Source: an uncultured Eubacteriales bacterium
Lineage (GTDB): Bacteria; Bacillota; Clostridia; Christensenellales; Aristaeellaceae
Length of the DNA: 64,000 nucleotides
Direction of reading: 5' to 3'
NCBI GenBank assembly: GCA_902781095.1
Contig: CACZHW010000008.1
Location: forward strand, 42,020-106,019
Part shown: positions 25,222 through 34,276 of the stretch, one piece after another
Layout of the letters: every line of letters starts with the position of its first letter
Position numbering within the stretch: the first letter of the stretch is position 1
The notes under the pieces: model-generated
Seen by the model: the letters and a program-made list of their open reading frames with translations, nothing else
Databases searched by the model: none
What the model was told of the DNA's origin: nothing
Program-made: the position numbers and the translations under genes

Positions 25222-26202
25222 TCACGAAAGCTCCGCAATTGCCAGCGCGCCGGCGATGCCCATCCGCGCGGTTATATCGGGGGCAACGGGGTGTGCACCG
25301 GGCAGGCCCAGGACGTCCAGCACGTCGATGAAGGCCTGCTGCAGCGGGGGCTTGCCGGCGACGTAAACGACGGGCGCGGCATCTTTCACGAAGGCGCGGA
25401 GCGCCCGTGCGTCCTCGCAGAGTACGGCGCCCAGCAGCCAGCTCTGGATCTTCGCCGCGTCCTCATGCCCGAGGGTGTTCAGGATGCGCCCGGCGAAGGA
25501 CGCGCGGCCCAGCCCGCTGCGCAGGCATTCCAAGGCGCCCGCCTTCGCCATGCCGGCGTCGTACGTTTCGGCGCTGCAGAAGCTGCCCTTGACCGCGTCC
25601 GCCAGGATGGTGTGATGGGTAACGGAATCGAGCAGCTCGCCGGAGATGGAGGTCATGCAGCCCAGGATCTCGCCCCCGGCGCCCATGTGTACGAACTTGT
25701 TGTGGGAACCCGGCAGCACGAAGAGGGCGTCGCCTTCCGGCGCGAGCAGCCGGTAAAGGCCGACGGACTCCGTCTCCTCCCCGCGCATCATGTCCATGCC
25801 GGAGCAGTTTCCGGTGTCCACCGCACCGGCGAAGTTGCGCACGCCGGGGATGAACTCGATTTCAAAGGGCGCCACGTCGGGAAAGGAGGCCCTGCGCATG
25901 CCCTCGTGCAGCGCCTCTGCGGAGGCGGGGGCAGCCAGGTGCGGAATCTCCAGCAGCCCCATGGAGCTCGTGATCATGCCGTAGGCGATGCAGCGGCCGA
26001 TCTCCGGTACGGACGTGCCGGTCTCCGCCAGGACTCTTTCGATGCAGTCGTGCAGCAGTTTGCGCAGCCTGCCGTTGTGCCCGTCCAGGGCGGTATGGCG
26101 CACGCCGCCCTCCGCCCGGGCAGAGGAGAGCATCTCCCCGGAGGCATCCAGCAGGAAGACCCGCAGGTTGGTCGTGCCCCCGTCGATGACGAGCGTCTTC
26201 AT
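25222..26202 (-). CDS. dgoK: 2-dehydro-3-deoxygalactonokinase (DgoK family)
   Basis: It phosphorylates 2-keto-3-deoxygalactonate in the DeLey-Doudoroff pathway. The 326-residue protein has the ATP-phosphate motif DGGTTNLRVFLLD at the N-terminus. GMITSSMGLLEIPH, FIPGVRN and the MRGEETE segment are characteristic of DgoK. ATG 26202 overlaps the aldolase stop by 4 nt. It is the last gene of a transcript that seems to begin at the leucine T-box. Confidence 0.9.
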   Translation of the reverse strand: MKTLVIDGGTTNLRVFLLDASGEMLSSARAEGGVRHTALDGHNGRLRKLLHDCIERVLAETGTSVPEIGRCIAYGMITSSMGLLEIPHLAAPASAEALHEGMRRASFPDVAPFEIEFIPGVRNFAGAVDTGNCSGMDMMRGEETESVGLYRLLAPEGDALFVLPGSHNKFVHMGAGGEILGCMTSISGELLDSVTHHTILADAVKGSFCSAETYDAGMAKAGALECLRSGLGRASFAGRILNTLGHEDAAKIQSWLLGAVLCEDARALRAFVKDAAPVVYVAGKPPLQQAFIDVLDVLGLPGAHPVAPDITARMGIAGALAIAELS

Positions 26203-26870
26203 CTTGAGGCCTCCCAGGCCGCGATGGCCCCGGTAAACGCGCGGGCCCGGGCGAGAATGACGGCGTCGTCGCCGCTTCTCACGGCCGAGGGCACCACGAG
26301 GGGCGAACCGACGCCGAAGCCGCAGACGCCTGCCGAGAGGAAGTCCGCGACGTTTTCCGGCTGCACGCCGCCCACCGCGCTCATGGGGATGAAACCCAGC
26401 GGACCGCGAACGGCCTTGATGTATCCGAGACCCAGCTCCCCGGCGGGGAAGAGCTTGACGATGTCCGCGCCGCTGCGCCAGGCCAGCTCGATCTCCGTGG
26501 GGGACAGGGCGCCAGGCATGGTGACCATGCCCAGCTCCCGCGAGCGGCGGATGACGTCGGGGTTGACGTTGGGGGTGATGGTGAGACAGGCGCCCGCCGC
26601 GTGCGCGGCTTCCACCTCTTCGACCGAGAGCGCGGTGCCGCAGCCCACGACGACCTGATCGCCGTAGGCGGACACGACATGACGGATCTTCTCCTGGTTG
26701 TCCGCTATGGCGCCCGCGCGGCCGTGGTCGAAGGTGAATTCCAGCACGCGGACGCCGCCCTCAAGGAGCGCCGCGACCACGCCGTCCACCCTTTCCATGG
26801 GCACGCCGCGCAGGATGGCTACCAGCCGCTTCCGTTGGATGACGGAAAGCGCTTCGTCATGATGGATCAT
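26199..26870 (-). CDS. 2-keto-3-deoxy-6-phosphogluconate / 6-phosphogalactonate aldolase
   Basis: A class I aldolase of 223 residues that splits KDPG or KDPGal into pyruvate and glyceraldehyde 3-phosphate. VAILRG is at the N-terminus. VVGCGTALS and TPNVNPDVI shape the phosphate and substrate sites, and DIVKLFPA holds the Schiff-base Lys. Pairing with a DgoK-type kinase favours KDPGal. ATG 26870 lies inside the end of the zinc-ribbon gene (14-nt overlap), behind AGAAAGGGG. Confidence 0.92.
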   Translation of the reverse strand: MIHHDEALSVIQRKRLVAILRGVPMERVDGVVAALLEGGVRVLEFTFDHGRAGAIADNQEKIRHVVSAYGDQVVVGCGTALSVEEVEAAHAAGACLTITPNVNPDVIRRSRELGMVTMPGALSPTEIELAWRSGADIVKLFPAGELGLGYIKAVRGPLGFIPMSAVGGVQPENVADFLSAGVCGFGVGSPLVVPSAVRSGDDAVILARARAFTGAIAAWEASR

Positions 26871-27207
26871 CGTCTGCCCCTTTCTCTTCTTCCGGCGGTT
26901 CGCCGGCCGTGTCGTTTCCGAAGAATTCCCGCGCCAGCGCCCGGGCATCTTCCAGCCGGGGCACGGGGACGTAAAAGCGTGTCACGTCCGCCTGCGGGCC
27001 GACGATGGTGCTGAGCCCCGCGCCCAAATCGCCGCGCGTCAGGGCGGGGATGTGCTCCTGGCGGAGCATATCCGCGTACATATCGGAGAGGATGTTGCCC
27101 AGCTCCGCGGCCAGCGCGTAATCGTCCTCCCGCACGGGCCGGCCCGGCCGCCGGCATTCGGGGCAGGCGCCGCCCTCGAACAGGCGCATGCATCTTTCGC
27201 AATACAT
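26857..27207 (-). CDS. Small zinc-ribbon protein with DUF2007-like tail
   Basis: The 116-residue protein opens with CERCMRLFEGGACPECRRPG, a zinc ribbon. An acidic helical middle follows, then a VPVPRLEDARALAREFFGND segment (shown as RLEDARALAREFF) resembling DUF2007 putative signal-transducing domains. GTAGGAGG precedes ATG 27207. It is embedded in the operon between asnA and the aldolase gene. Function unknown; a protein-protein adaptor is a guess. Confidence 0.7.
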   Translation of the reverse strand: MYCERCMRLFEGGACPECRRPGRPVREDDYALAAELGNILSDMYADMLRQEHIPALTRGDLGAGLSTIVGPQADVTRFYVPVPRLEDARALAREFFGNDTAGEPPEEEKGADDDPS

Positions 27208-27217
27208 GGCGCGCCTC

Positions 27218-28231
27218 CTACAGCAGGGTGATGTCGGCGTCCCGGAAGACGGCTTCCGTCTCCTCGTCCCATACGGAGGACTGCACCTCGCCGATGTGCG
27301 CCTTGCCCAGCAGCAGCATGCACAGGCGGCTCTGGCCGATGCCGCCGCCCATGGTGCAGGGCAGCCGCCCGGCGAGCAGCATCTTGTGGAAGGGCAGGGA
27401 GCGGCGCTCGTCGCACCCGGCCAGGGTCAGCTGCCTGTCCAGCGACTCGGGCGAGACGCGGATGCCCATGGAGCTGACCTCCATGGCGCACTCCAGCAGC
27501 GGATACCAGAAGAGGATGTCGCCGTTGAGCGCCCAGTCGTCGTAGTCGGGCGCGCGCCCGTCGTGCGGCCGGCCGGACTTCAGCTTGCCGCCGATGCCCT
27601 GGATGAAGATGGTGCCGTTTTCCCGGGCGAAGAGGTTCTCGCGCTCCTTGGGCGTCTTGTCCGGCCAGCGGTCCTCCAGCTCCTGCGCGGTGGCGAAGGC
27701 CACGTCGCGGGAGAGCAGCGGGGCGGCCAGAAGCTGCGGATACTTGCCGCGAACGGCGAGCTGCGTGTCGCAGATGGCGCCCACGATGGAGCGGACGGTC
27801 TGGCGCAGGGTGTACTCCGTGCGCGCCTCCTCGGTGATGACCTTCTCCCAGTCCCACTGGTCGACGTAGCAGGAGTGGAGGTTGTCCAGCACCTCGTCGC
27901 GCCGGATGGCGTTCATGTCCGTGACGATGCCCTTGCCGGGGTGGATGTCGTAGCGGTAGAGCGCCATGCGCTTCCACTTGGCCAGGGAGTGGACGACCGC
28001 CGCGTCCGCGTGCGCGTCCGGGATGTCGAAGCTGACGGGGCGCTCCACGCCGTTCAGATCGTCGTTGAGGCCGGAAGAGGGGCGGACGAACAGCGGCGCG
28101 GAGACGCGCTTCAGGTTCAGTTCCGTGCACAGCGCGTCCTGGAAGACGCGCTTGATGAGGCTGATGGCCGCCTGCGTCTGATAGAGGGTCAGGTGGGGCT
28201 CATATCCCCGGGGGATGTATGACTTTGCCAT
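27218..28231 (-). CDS. asnA: Aspartate-ammonia ligase AsnA
   Basis: It makes asparagine from aspartate, ammonia and ATP. The 337-residue length fits AsnA, and diagnostic stretches are present: ISLIKRVFQDAL, KRVSAPLF, RPVSFDI, KWKRMALYRYDI and GGGIGQSRLCM. It is related to class II tRNA synthetases. It starts 3 nt after the leuB stop, so it is read from the leucine operon unless a promoter hides inside leuB. Confidence 0.96.
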   Translation of the reverse strand: MAKSYIPRGYEPHLTLYQTQAAISLIKRVFQDALCTELNLKRVSAPLFVRPSSGLNDDLNGVERPVSFDIPDAHADAAVVHSLAKWKRMALYRYDIHPGKGIVTDMNAIRRDEVLDNLHSCYVDQWDWEKVITEEARTEYTLRQTVRSIVGAICDTQLAVRGKYPQLLAAPLLSRDVAFATAQELEDRWPDKTPKERENLFARENGTIFIQGIGGKLKSGRPHDGRAPDYDDWALNGDILFWYPLLECAMEVSSMGIRVSPESLDRQLTLAGCDERRSLPFHKMLLAGRLPCTMGGGIGQSRLCMLLLGKAHIGEVQSSVWDEETEAVFRDADITLL

Positions 28232-28234
28232 AAG

Positions 28235-29299
28235 TTAAATCCTTTCCGCCACCAGCGCGCCCATTTCGGTGCAGCCGACGACCTTCGTGCCTTCCGAGCG
28301 GATATCCGCGGTGCGGAAGCCCTCGTCCAGCACGCGGGCGACGGCCGCCTCGACCGCCTGCGCCTCGGCTTCCAGCCCCAGGCTGTGGCGCAGCAGCAGC
28401 GCGGCGGAGAGGATGGTGCCCAGCGGGTTGGCGATGTCGCGCCCGGCGATATCGGGGGCGGAGCCGTGGATGGGCTCGTAGAGGCCGCGCGTGCCCGCGC
28501 CGAGGCTGGCGCTGGGCATCATGCCCAGGCTGCCGGCGATGGCCGCGCTCTCGTCGGAGAGGATGTCGCCGAACAGGTTGCCGGTGATGAGCACGTCGAA
28601 CTGGGAGGGGCGCAGGATGAGCTGCATCGCGGCGTTGTCCACGTACATGTGCGTGACCTCCACCTGCGGGTATTCGGCGGAGAGGCGCGTCACCGTCTCG
28701 CGCCACAGGCGGGAGCACTCCAGCACGTTGGCCTTGTCCACGGAGCAGAGCCTGCCGCGGCGCTTTGCGGCCATCTCAAAGCCGATGCGCGCCAGGCGCT
28801 CCACCTCCGTGGCGGAGTAGGCCATCTCGTCCGTGGCGGAGAGCCTGTCCTCGCTGCGGGAGCGGCGGCCGAAGTAGATGTCGCCCGTCAGCTCGCGCAG
28901 GATCAGGATGTCGATGGGCTCAGCGATGATGTCGCTGCGCAGGGGGCAGGCGCCGGAGAGCTGCGGGTGGATGCGGCACGGGCGCAGGTTGGCGAAGACA
29001 TTCATGCCCTTGCGCAGGGCCAGCAGGCCCTTTTCCGGCCGACGGGCCGCCTCCACGCCGTCCCATTTGGGGCCGCCGACGCTGCCCATGAGCACCGCGT
29101 CGCTCCCGTTGCAGGCGGCGAGCGTTTCATCCGTCAGCGGGACGCCGAAGGCGTCGATGGAGGCGCCGCCCAGCTTACGCTCGTCAAAGGAGAAGGTGTG
29201 GCCGTATTTGGCGGCGACGGCTTCCAGCACGCGCACGGCCTGGGTTACGATTTCCGGCCCGATGTAATCGCCGGGCAGGGTGACGATGTTCGCTTTCAC
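28235..29299 (-). CDS. leuB: 3-isopropylmalate dehydrogenase LeuB
   Basis: It performs NAD-dependent oxidative decarboxylation of 3-isopropylmalate in leucine synthesis. At 354 residues it has [10 protein letters not shown] at the N-terminus, [16 protein letters not shown]-type [10 protein letters not shown] and [14 protein letters not shown]. The start codon is GTG (29299), overlapping the leuD stop by 4 nt. Confidence 0.97.
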   Translation of the reverse strand: MKANIVTLPGDYIGPEIVTQAVRVLEAVAAKYGHTFSFDERKLGGASIDAFGVPLTDETLAACNGSDAVLMGSVGGPKWDGVEAARRPEKGLLALRKGMNVFANLRPCRIHPQLSGACPLRSDIIAEPIDILILRELTGDIYFGRRSRSEDRLSATDEMAYSATEVERLARIGFEMAAKRRGRLCSVDKANVLECSRLWRETVTRLSAEYPQVEVTHMYVDNAAMQLILRPSQFDVLITGNLFGDILSDESAAIAGSLGMMPSASLGAGTRGLYEPIHGSAPDIAGRDIANPLGTILSAALLLRHSLGLEAEAQAVEAAVARVLDEGFRTADIRSEGTKVVGCTEMGALVAERI

Positions 29300-29802
29300 T
29301 GGTGCTCGCCTCCCGCAATGCGCTCCTTGACGTATTCCTCAATGCCGCCGCAGTCGATGATCTTCTGCACGAAGGGCGGGAAAGGCGCGGCCGTAAAAGT
29401 CTCTCCGGTCGTCAGGTCGCGGATGACGCCGGCGTCCAGATCGGCTTCCACCTCGTCGCCGTCGGCGATGGCCGCGGCGGCTGCCGGGCACTCCACGATG
29501 GCCAGACCGATATCGATGCTGTTGCGGTAGAAGATGCGGGCGAAGCTGTCCGCGATGACCAGCGGGATGCCGCTGGCCTTGATGGCGATGGGCGCGTGCT
29601 CGCGCGAGGAGCCGCAGCCGAAGTTGCGCCCGGCCACGATGATGTGCCGCGAGAGGCTCTTCTCATGGAAGTCGCTGTCCAGGTCCTCCATGCAGTGGGC
29701 GGCCAGCTCGGCCGGGTCGCCCGTGTTCAGGTAGCGCGCGGGGATGATGACGTCCGTATCCACGTGATCGCCGTATTTGATGACTTTGGAGCAGATCTTC
29801 AT
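29296..29802 (-). CDS. leuD: 3-isopropylmalate dehydratase small subunit LeuD
   Basis: The 168-residue swivel subunit pairs with LeuC. It has the short LeuD form, with [14 protein letters not shown] and the substrate loop [14 protein letters not shown]. It begins 1 nt after the leuC stop and its end overlaps leuB. Confidence 0.96.
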   Translation of the reverse strand: MKICSKVIKYGDHVDTDVIIPARYLNTGDPAELAAHCMEDLDSDFHEKSLSRHIIVAGRNFGCGSSREHAPIAIKASGIPLVIADSFARIFYRNSIDIGLAIVECPAAAAAIADGDEVEADLDAGVIRDLTTGETFTAAPFPPFVQKIIDCGGIEEYVKERIAGGEHQ

Positions 29803-29803
29803 C

Positions 29804-31066
29804 TTAAAGCACCTCCTCGGGTGTCGCTACGCGGCCCATGACGGCGGAAGCGGCGGCGACCGCCGGGCCGGCCAGGATGATTTCGGAATTCTTGGCGCCC
29901 ATGCGGCCGACGAAGTTGCGGTTGGTCGTGGAGACCGCACGCTCCCCGCTGGCCAGCACGCCGCAGAAGCCGCCCAGGCAGGGGCCGCAGGTGGGCATCG
30001 TGAAGATGGCGCCGGCGTCGATGAAGATATCCACCAGCCCCTCCGCGAGGCAGGTCTTGACGACCTGCTGCGTACCGGGGATGATGATGCAGCGGACGTT
30101 TTCGGCCACCTTGTGCCCCTTCAGGATTTCGGCGGCCATGCGCATGTCGCTGATGCGCCCGTTGGTGCAGCTGCCGATGACCACCTGGTCGATCTTCATG
30201 TCCTTCACGTCCCTGGCCGGCTTCGCGTTCTCCGGCAGGTGGGGCAGGGAGACCGTCAGCTCCAGGCTGGACAGGTCGATGGTGACGGTGCGCGCGTATT
30301 CCGCGTCCGGATCGGGCTCGAAGGCCGTCCATTCGCGCGTGACGCGCTCCGCGAGGTAGGCCCGGCAGACGTCGTCCACCGGGAATATGCCGTTCTTCGC
30401 GCCCGCTTCGATGGCCATGTTGGCGATGGTGAGCCGGCTGTCCATGGAAAGGCTGGCGACGCCGTCGCCGGTGAATTCCAGGCTCTGGTAAAGCGCGCCG
30501 TCTACGCCGATTTCCCCGATGAGATGGAGGATGACGTCCTTGCCGCTCACGTACCCGCGGGGCTTGCCCGTCAGCACGACGCGGATGGCCTCCGGCACCT
30601 TGAACCAGCACTCGCCGATGGCCATGCCCACGCCCATGTCGGTGGAGCCCACGCCGGTGGAGAAGGCGCCCACCGCACCGTAGGTGCAGGTGTGGCTGTC
30701 CGCGCCGATGATGACCTCGCCCGGGGCGACGATGCCCTGCTCCGGCAGCAGCGCGTGCTCGATGCCCACGCGGCCGACCTCGTAGTAATGGGTGACGCCC
30801 TGGCTGCGCGCGAACTCGCGCATCATCTTGGCGTTTTCGGCGCTCTTGATATCCTTGTTGGGAACGAAGTGGTCGGGAATCAGCGCGATCTTGTCCGGGT
30901 CGAAGACCTTCGTCGCGCCCATCTTAAAGAATTCGTTGATCGCCACCGGCGCGGTGATGTCGTTGCCCAGTACCATGTCGAGCTTGCACATGAGCAGTTC
31001 GCCGGCGCTGCAGGACGGAACACCCGCCGCCCGGGCCAGGATTTTTTGGGTCATGGTCATTCCCAT
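29804..31066 (-). CDS. leuC: 3-isopropylmalate dehydratase large subunit LeuC
   Basis: An aconitase-family [4Fe-4S] subunit of 420 residues, the shorter LeuC type. Cluster Cys residues lie in VIGSCTNGR and [29 protein letters not shown] is the usual active-site block. GGGAGGAAAC precedes ATG 31066; ATG 31060 is a weaker alternative. No leuA is in the window. It is preceded by a T-box leader that responds to tRNA-Leu. Confidence 0.96.
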   Translation of the reverse strand: MGMTMTQKILARAAGVPSCSAGELLMCKLDMVLGNDITAPVAINEFFKMGATKVFDPDKIALIPDHFVPNKDIKSAENAKMMREFARSQGVTHYYEVGRVGIEHALLPEQGIVAPGEVIIGADSHTCTYGAVGAFSTGVGSTDMGVGMAIGECWFKVPEAIRVVLTGKPRGYVSGKDVILHLIGEIGVDGALYQSLEFTGDGVASLSMDSRLTIANMAIEAGAKNGIFPVDDVCRAYLAERVTREWTAFEPDPDAEYARTVTIDLSSLELTVSLPHLPENAKPARDVKDMKIDQVVIGSCTNGRISDMRMAAEILKGHKVAENVRCIIIPGTQQVVKTCLAEGLVDIFIDAGAIFTMPTCGPCLGGFCGVLASGERAVSTTNRNFVGRMGAKNSEIILAGPAVAAASAVMGRVATPEEVL

Positions 31067-31102
31067 AGACTGTTTCCTCCCTCGCTATTTCCTCGGATGA
31101 AA

Positions 31103-31361
31103 TAAAAAACCCCGCACCTGCCTTACCGCAGGGGCGAGGATTCCACGCTGTACCACCCTGATTCAATCCGCGCGCCGCCGGCGTGCGGATCCTTCGTTTG
31201 CCTTCACGCGGCACACGTCCCGCGCTTGTCACGCGGGCAGCTCCAGGCTGAGTTATCCCGCGCTGTCTCCGCCGGCTTGCACCGGACGCCGGCTCTCTTG
31301 GGGCAGGCAGCGCGTCTTTGGCCCTTCATCGCCTTTCAACGTAAGGCTTCATGCGATTTGC
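31103..31361 (-). ncRNA. T-box leader, tRNA-Leu specific (specifier CUC)
   Basis: On the minus strand the leader contains GCGATGAAGG at the Stem I base and AGAGAGCCGGCG...GGTGCAAGCCGGC (Stem I apex). The candidate specifier is CTC at 31250-31252, in the context ATAACTCAGCC. The antiterminator T-box AGGGTGGTACAGCG (31146-31159) and a GC terminator with TTTTTT (31103-31140) follow. The UGGU of the T-box fits a tRNA with discriminator A, as in tRNA-Leu. Uncharged tRNA-Leu should relieve termination and turn on leuCDB. Confidence 0.93.
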
Positions 31362-31366
31362 CTGTT

Positions 31367-31395
31367 ATTCTATCGTCTCCGTGACAGGTTGTCAA
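31367..31395 (-). promoter_or_regulatory. Promoter of the leucine T-box operon
   Basis: TTGACA (31390-31395) and TAGAAT (31367-31372) on the minus strand are 17 bp apart. Confidence 0.88.
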
Positions 31396-31481
31396 GGCTC
31401 ACTTTGGGATGCCGCAGCAGCGGGCCTTTTCAACTGCGGGGAGAGTCGACGGAATGTGGAAAAGAAAAACGAATGCTTGTG

Positions 31482-31508
31482 TTGACTAAAGGCGGTTTAT
31501 CATATAAA
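31482..31508 (+). promoter_or_regulatory. Possible promoter of the secreted FMN-binding-like gene
   Basis: TTGACT (31482-31487) and TATAAA (31503-31508) have a short 15-bp spacer within an AT-rich stretch, so this is tentative. Confidence 0.4.
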
Positions 31509-31548
31509 TTGCACAGTGTTATAAAAAATAAAACAAAGGAGAATCCCC

Positions 31549-32385
31549 ATGAAGAAATTCCTGATCGTCCTGCTTGCGCTGTGCCTGAGCCTCACCTGCG
31601 CCCTTGCGGAAGAAGCCGCCCCCGTCAAGCTGGGCCAGGTGGATTATGCCGCCCACGGCGCCGGCTGCTTCGCCGTCATCACCGCCGCGGTGCAGGGCGA
31701 CGTCGTCCTCGCCGCGTACATCGACGAGTTCCAGTTCATCGGTGACCGCGAGGACGTCGCGGCCGTCGGCGTGCCCAACAGCGACGGCAGCTTCGGCGAG
31801 AACTATCCCGAGGGCAAGGTGCTGGGCTCCAAGCGCGTCAACAGCGACCTGTACAGCCTGAACATGCAGCGCGCCGGCTCCACCACGCAGATCGCGGCCA
31901 ATTTCAACGCCATCCAGGCGTACGTGGCCGGCAAGACCATCGCGGAACTGGAGAGCGCGGTGGAAGGCAAGGAGGCCGCCGAGTTTGTGGACGCGGTTTC
32001 CGGCGCGACCCTGGCCGACAGCCTGGGCTATGTGAAGGGCATCATCGAGGCCGCGAAGGCCGCCTCCATCCAGACCGGCACCTACACCGTCTACAACAAG
32101 ACGGGCGAAACCGTCACCTGCCTGCAGCTCATCGACAACGTCACCGGTGAGAAGGGCGTCAACTACGCCGGCGCCGGCATCGCGGCCGACGCGTGCGTCG
32201 TCATCACAAAGTCCATGGCGGGTACCGAGGACGGCAATCACCGCCTGACGCTGCACTTCGAGACCGAGGGCGGCTACGCCGCGGATTTCGCCACCCTGTC
32301 CATCGAGGTGGTGCCGCTGACCCTGCTCGCGGCCGACGCGATGACCGGCGCCACGCCGCTCACCTTCTTCGCGCCCGCAGAGTAA
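31549..32385 (+). CDS. Secreted FMN-binding-domain-like protein
   Basis: The 278-residue protein has a signal peptide ending ALA-E. An N-terminal domain (about 28-165) ends in DAVSGATLADS, which fits the ApbE flavinylation pattern D-x-x-S-G-A-T. The second domain starts GTYTVYNKTGETV and is beta-rich; it ends with a related DAMTGAT. I infer an extracytoplasmic flavin carrier, but the FMN_bind match is weak outside the motif. AAAGGAG precedes ATG 31549. It is monocistronic, closed by a terminator. Confidence 0.6.
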   Translation: MKKFLIVLLALCLSLTCALAEEAAPVKLGQVDYAAHGAGCFAVITAAVQGDVVLAAYIDEFQFIGDREDVAAVGVPNSDGSFGENYPEGKVLGSKRVNSDLYSLNMQRAGSTTQIAANFNAIQAYVAGKTIAELESAVEGKEAAEFVDAVSGATLADSLGYVKGIIEAAKAASIQTGTYTVYNKTGETVTCLQLIDNVTGEKGVNYAGAGIAADACVVITKSMAGTEDGNHRLTLHFETEGGYAADFATLSIEVVPLTLLAADAMTGATPLTFFAPAE

Positions 32386-32399
32386 TCCACGCCTTTTGG

Positions 32400-32426
32400 G
32401 AACTACCTTCGGGCAGTTCTTTTTTT
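32400..32426 (+). terminator. Terminator of the FMN-binding-like gene
   Basis: GAACTACC/GGCAGTTC with a TTCG tetraloop (one internal mismatch) is followed by seven T. Confidence 0.88.
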
Positions 32427-32543
32427 GCGCGAAGGGGATCCGGCGGGATGAAAACCGGCGCAAAATGCGGTATACTGACCAGTGATCAAATCGGCAGAAG
32501 AATGACATGTCGCGCGCACGAATCATAACCGGAGGGGATTGCA

Positions 32544-33260
32544 TTGATTAAAGCAGCTGTTTTTGACATGGACGGCACGATTCTGGATACGGCGGAGGAC
32601 CTGCGCCTGGCGATGAACCACGCGATGGAGGCGACGGGCCACCGGCACGATTTTACGCGGGAGGACGCGTACTTTTTCTTTGGCAGCGGCATCCGGGTCG
32701 CCATCCGCAGGGCGCTGGCCCGGGAAGCGGGTGCGGAGCGGGAGGCGCTGCTTGTGATCGGCACGCCGGCGGAGGCGGAACCCACACCGCAGGAACTGTG
32801 CGAGATGCAGCGCATCCAGGACGCGTACCTGCCTTATTACAGCGCGCACTGCGCGGAGCATACGGGCCCCTTTGCGGGGATCCCGGAGACGCTGCGGGCG
32901 CTTCGGGCTTCAGGGATCCGCACGGCCGTCGTCTCCAACAAGCCGGACGCGGCGACGCGCAAACTGGCGGAGGAGACCTTCCCCGGCCTGTTTGACCTGG
33001 CGGCGGGCGAGCGCGCGGGCGTCAGGCGCAAGCCCGCGCCGGACATGACGCTGACGGCGCTCCGGCAGCTGGGCGTGCGCCCGGAGGAGGCCGTCTACAT
33101 CGGCGACACGGAGATCGATATCGAGACGGCGGCAAACGCGAAGCTCCGCTGCGTCGCCGTGACCTGGGGCTTCCGCAGCGAAGCGTTTCTGGAAAAATGC
33201 GGGGCGGAGACGATCGTCTCCGCCGCGCGGGAACTGCTGCCGGCACTGACGGGCGGCTGA
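32544..33260 (+). CDS. HAD-family phosphatase (phosphoglycolate phosphatase-like)
   Basis: The 238-residue protein shows all HAD motifs: nucleophile DMDGTILDT, AVVSNKP, Lys in RRKPAPDM and the metal-binding GDTEIDIETA. The cap domain is helical. The start is TTG 32544 with GGAGGGG 6 nt upstream. The substrate cannot be fixed; phosphoglycolate or a similar small phosphate ester is likely. It is convergent with the XRE gene only 8 nt away. Confidence 0.88.
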   Translation: MIKAAVFDMDGTILDTAEDLRLAMNHAMEATGHRHDFTREDAYFFFGSGIRVAIRRALAREAGAEREALLVIGTPAEAEPTPQELCEMQRIQDAYLPYYSAHCAEHTGPFAGIPETLRALRASGIRTAVVSNKPDAATRKLAEETFPGLFDLAAGERAGVRRKPAPDMTLTALRQLGVRPEEAVYIGDTEIDIETAANAKLRCVAVTWGFRSEAFLEKCGAETIVSAARELLPALTGG

Positions 33261-33268
33261 CCCGGCAG

Positions 33269-33505
33269 TCAGTCGTCGTCCCGGTCGAGATTTTCCGCCA
33301 GGCGCAGCAGTTCGCTCGGCTTTATGCCGAGCGCTTCCGCAATGCGCCAGAGGGTGTCAAGCCGGGCCGTCTTCCTTCCGGTTTCCAGCATGATCAGGTG
33401 GCTGCGGGAGATGCCCGATAGGCCGGAGAGCGTCTCCTGCGTGAGCCCCTTCTGAATCCGGAGGCGGCTGATGACGAGACCGATGGTTTTGCTGCTGTAG
33501 GGCAT
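33269..33505 (-). CDS. XRE-family helix-turn-helix regulator
   Basis: A 78-residue single-domain DNA-binding protein. The helix-turn-helix is GLTQETLSGLSGISRSHLIM, with SRSHLIMLETGRK as recognition part. GGAGG lies 8 nt before ATG 33505. It is downstream of the secreted small protein gene on the same strand, separated by a terminator. Confidence 0.85.
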   Translation of the reverse strand: MPYSSKTIGLVISRLRIQKGLTQETLSGLSGISRSHLIMLETGRKTARLDTLWRIAEALGIKPSELLRLAENLDRDDD

Positions 33506-33564
33506 GGGTGAATCCTCCTTTTCATTTGCCTCTACATCAGCAGTTGTATTTTTTGCGAGGGCAG

Positions 33565-33592
33565 AGAAAAGCACCGCTGTCAAACGGTGCTT
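33565..33592 (-). terminator. Terminator of the small secreted protein gene
   Basis: AAGCACCG/CGGTGCTT hairpin on the minus strand is followed by TTCTC. Confidence 0.65.
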
Positions 33593-33615
33593 GTCCTGTA
33601 AGGGTTTGCGGGCTT

Positions 33616-34053
33616 TCATCGGAAGACGACCCCGTTCATAATGGTCAGGCTGAAGGGGACGGCAGATTTCAGCTGGTCCCCCTCGTTCAGGGTCATATAG
33701 ATCGTCTCGGGCTCTTCGCCCTCATCCGGGGCGGAGACGATGTTCCAGAGAAGCTGGTCTCCCTTGCCGCCGTCGGCGTAGACGGTCACATTGCCCCAGT
33801 CGTTGCCCGTGGCCAGACAGGTATAGATGTAAGAGCCGCTGGGGAGCTCTTTTCCCGCGGTATACGCCCCTTTGGGCAGCGTGGCGGTTTTGGGCAGCCC
33901 GCGGCGCGCGAATTCGCCGTTCACGCGGGCGGACAGGGCGACGAGTTCCGAATCGGACAATGCGGTAAGGTCCGCCCCTTCGGCGGCGGCGGAGAACGCC
34001 GCAAGCAGCATCAGAAGGGCGGCCAGCAGGCAGAAGACGCGGCAGGGTTTCAT
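33616..34053 (-). CDS. Small secreted protein of unknown function
   Basis: The 145-residue product has a signal peptide (hydrophobic 8-24, AAA-EG cleavage). A helical stretch LTALSDSELVALSARVNGE and a beta-rich rest (KGAYTAGKELPSGSYIYT) follow. That second part resembles the sandwich repeats with ELPAGTY-like motifs often seen in secreted proteins of Firmicutes. ATG 34053 is favoured by GGTGG 5 nt upstream; 34065 is the alternative. Transcribed away from the response-regulator unit. Confidence 0.65.
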   Translation of the reverse strand: MKPCRVFCLLAALLMLLAAFSAAAEGADLTALSDSELVALSARVNGEFARRGLPKTATLPKGAYTAGKELPSGSYIYTCLATGNDWGNVTVYADGGKGDQLLWNIVSAPDEGEEPETIYMTLNEGDQLKSAVPFSLTIMNGVVFR

Positions 34054-34276
34054 GAGAACCACCATCCTTTTGTTTGATAAACAAAGAATGGCATTTTTCC
34101 GCCTGCCGGATGTCTTCTTTAGGCGACAAAATGGCGCTTGTGCGCCTGGACGGGCGCAAAACCCGTCCGGTTTGTTACAAACGGTTTCCCGGAAGGCCGA
34201 AATGTGGTATGCTTATAGAAGAAACTGCAGACGTTATAGAAGAAAAGACGCCTGAATTGAACAAGGGGTGAAAGCT

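Noticed and set aside
31386..31548. A possible riboswitch in front of the FMN-binding-like gene
   Set aside because: Apart from a weak promoter and an AT-rich leader, no conserved riboswitch core, including the FMN element, could be recognised.
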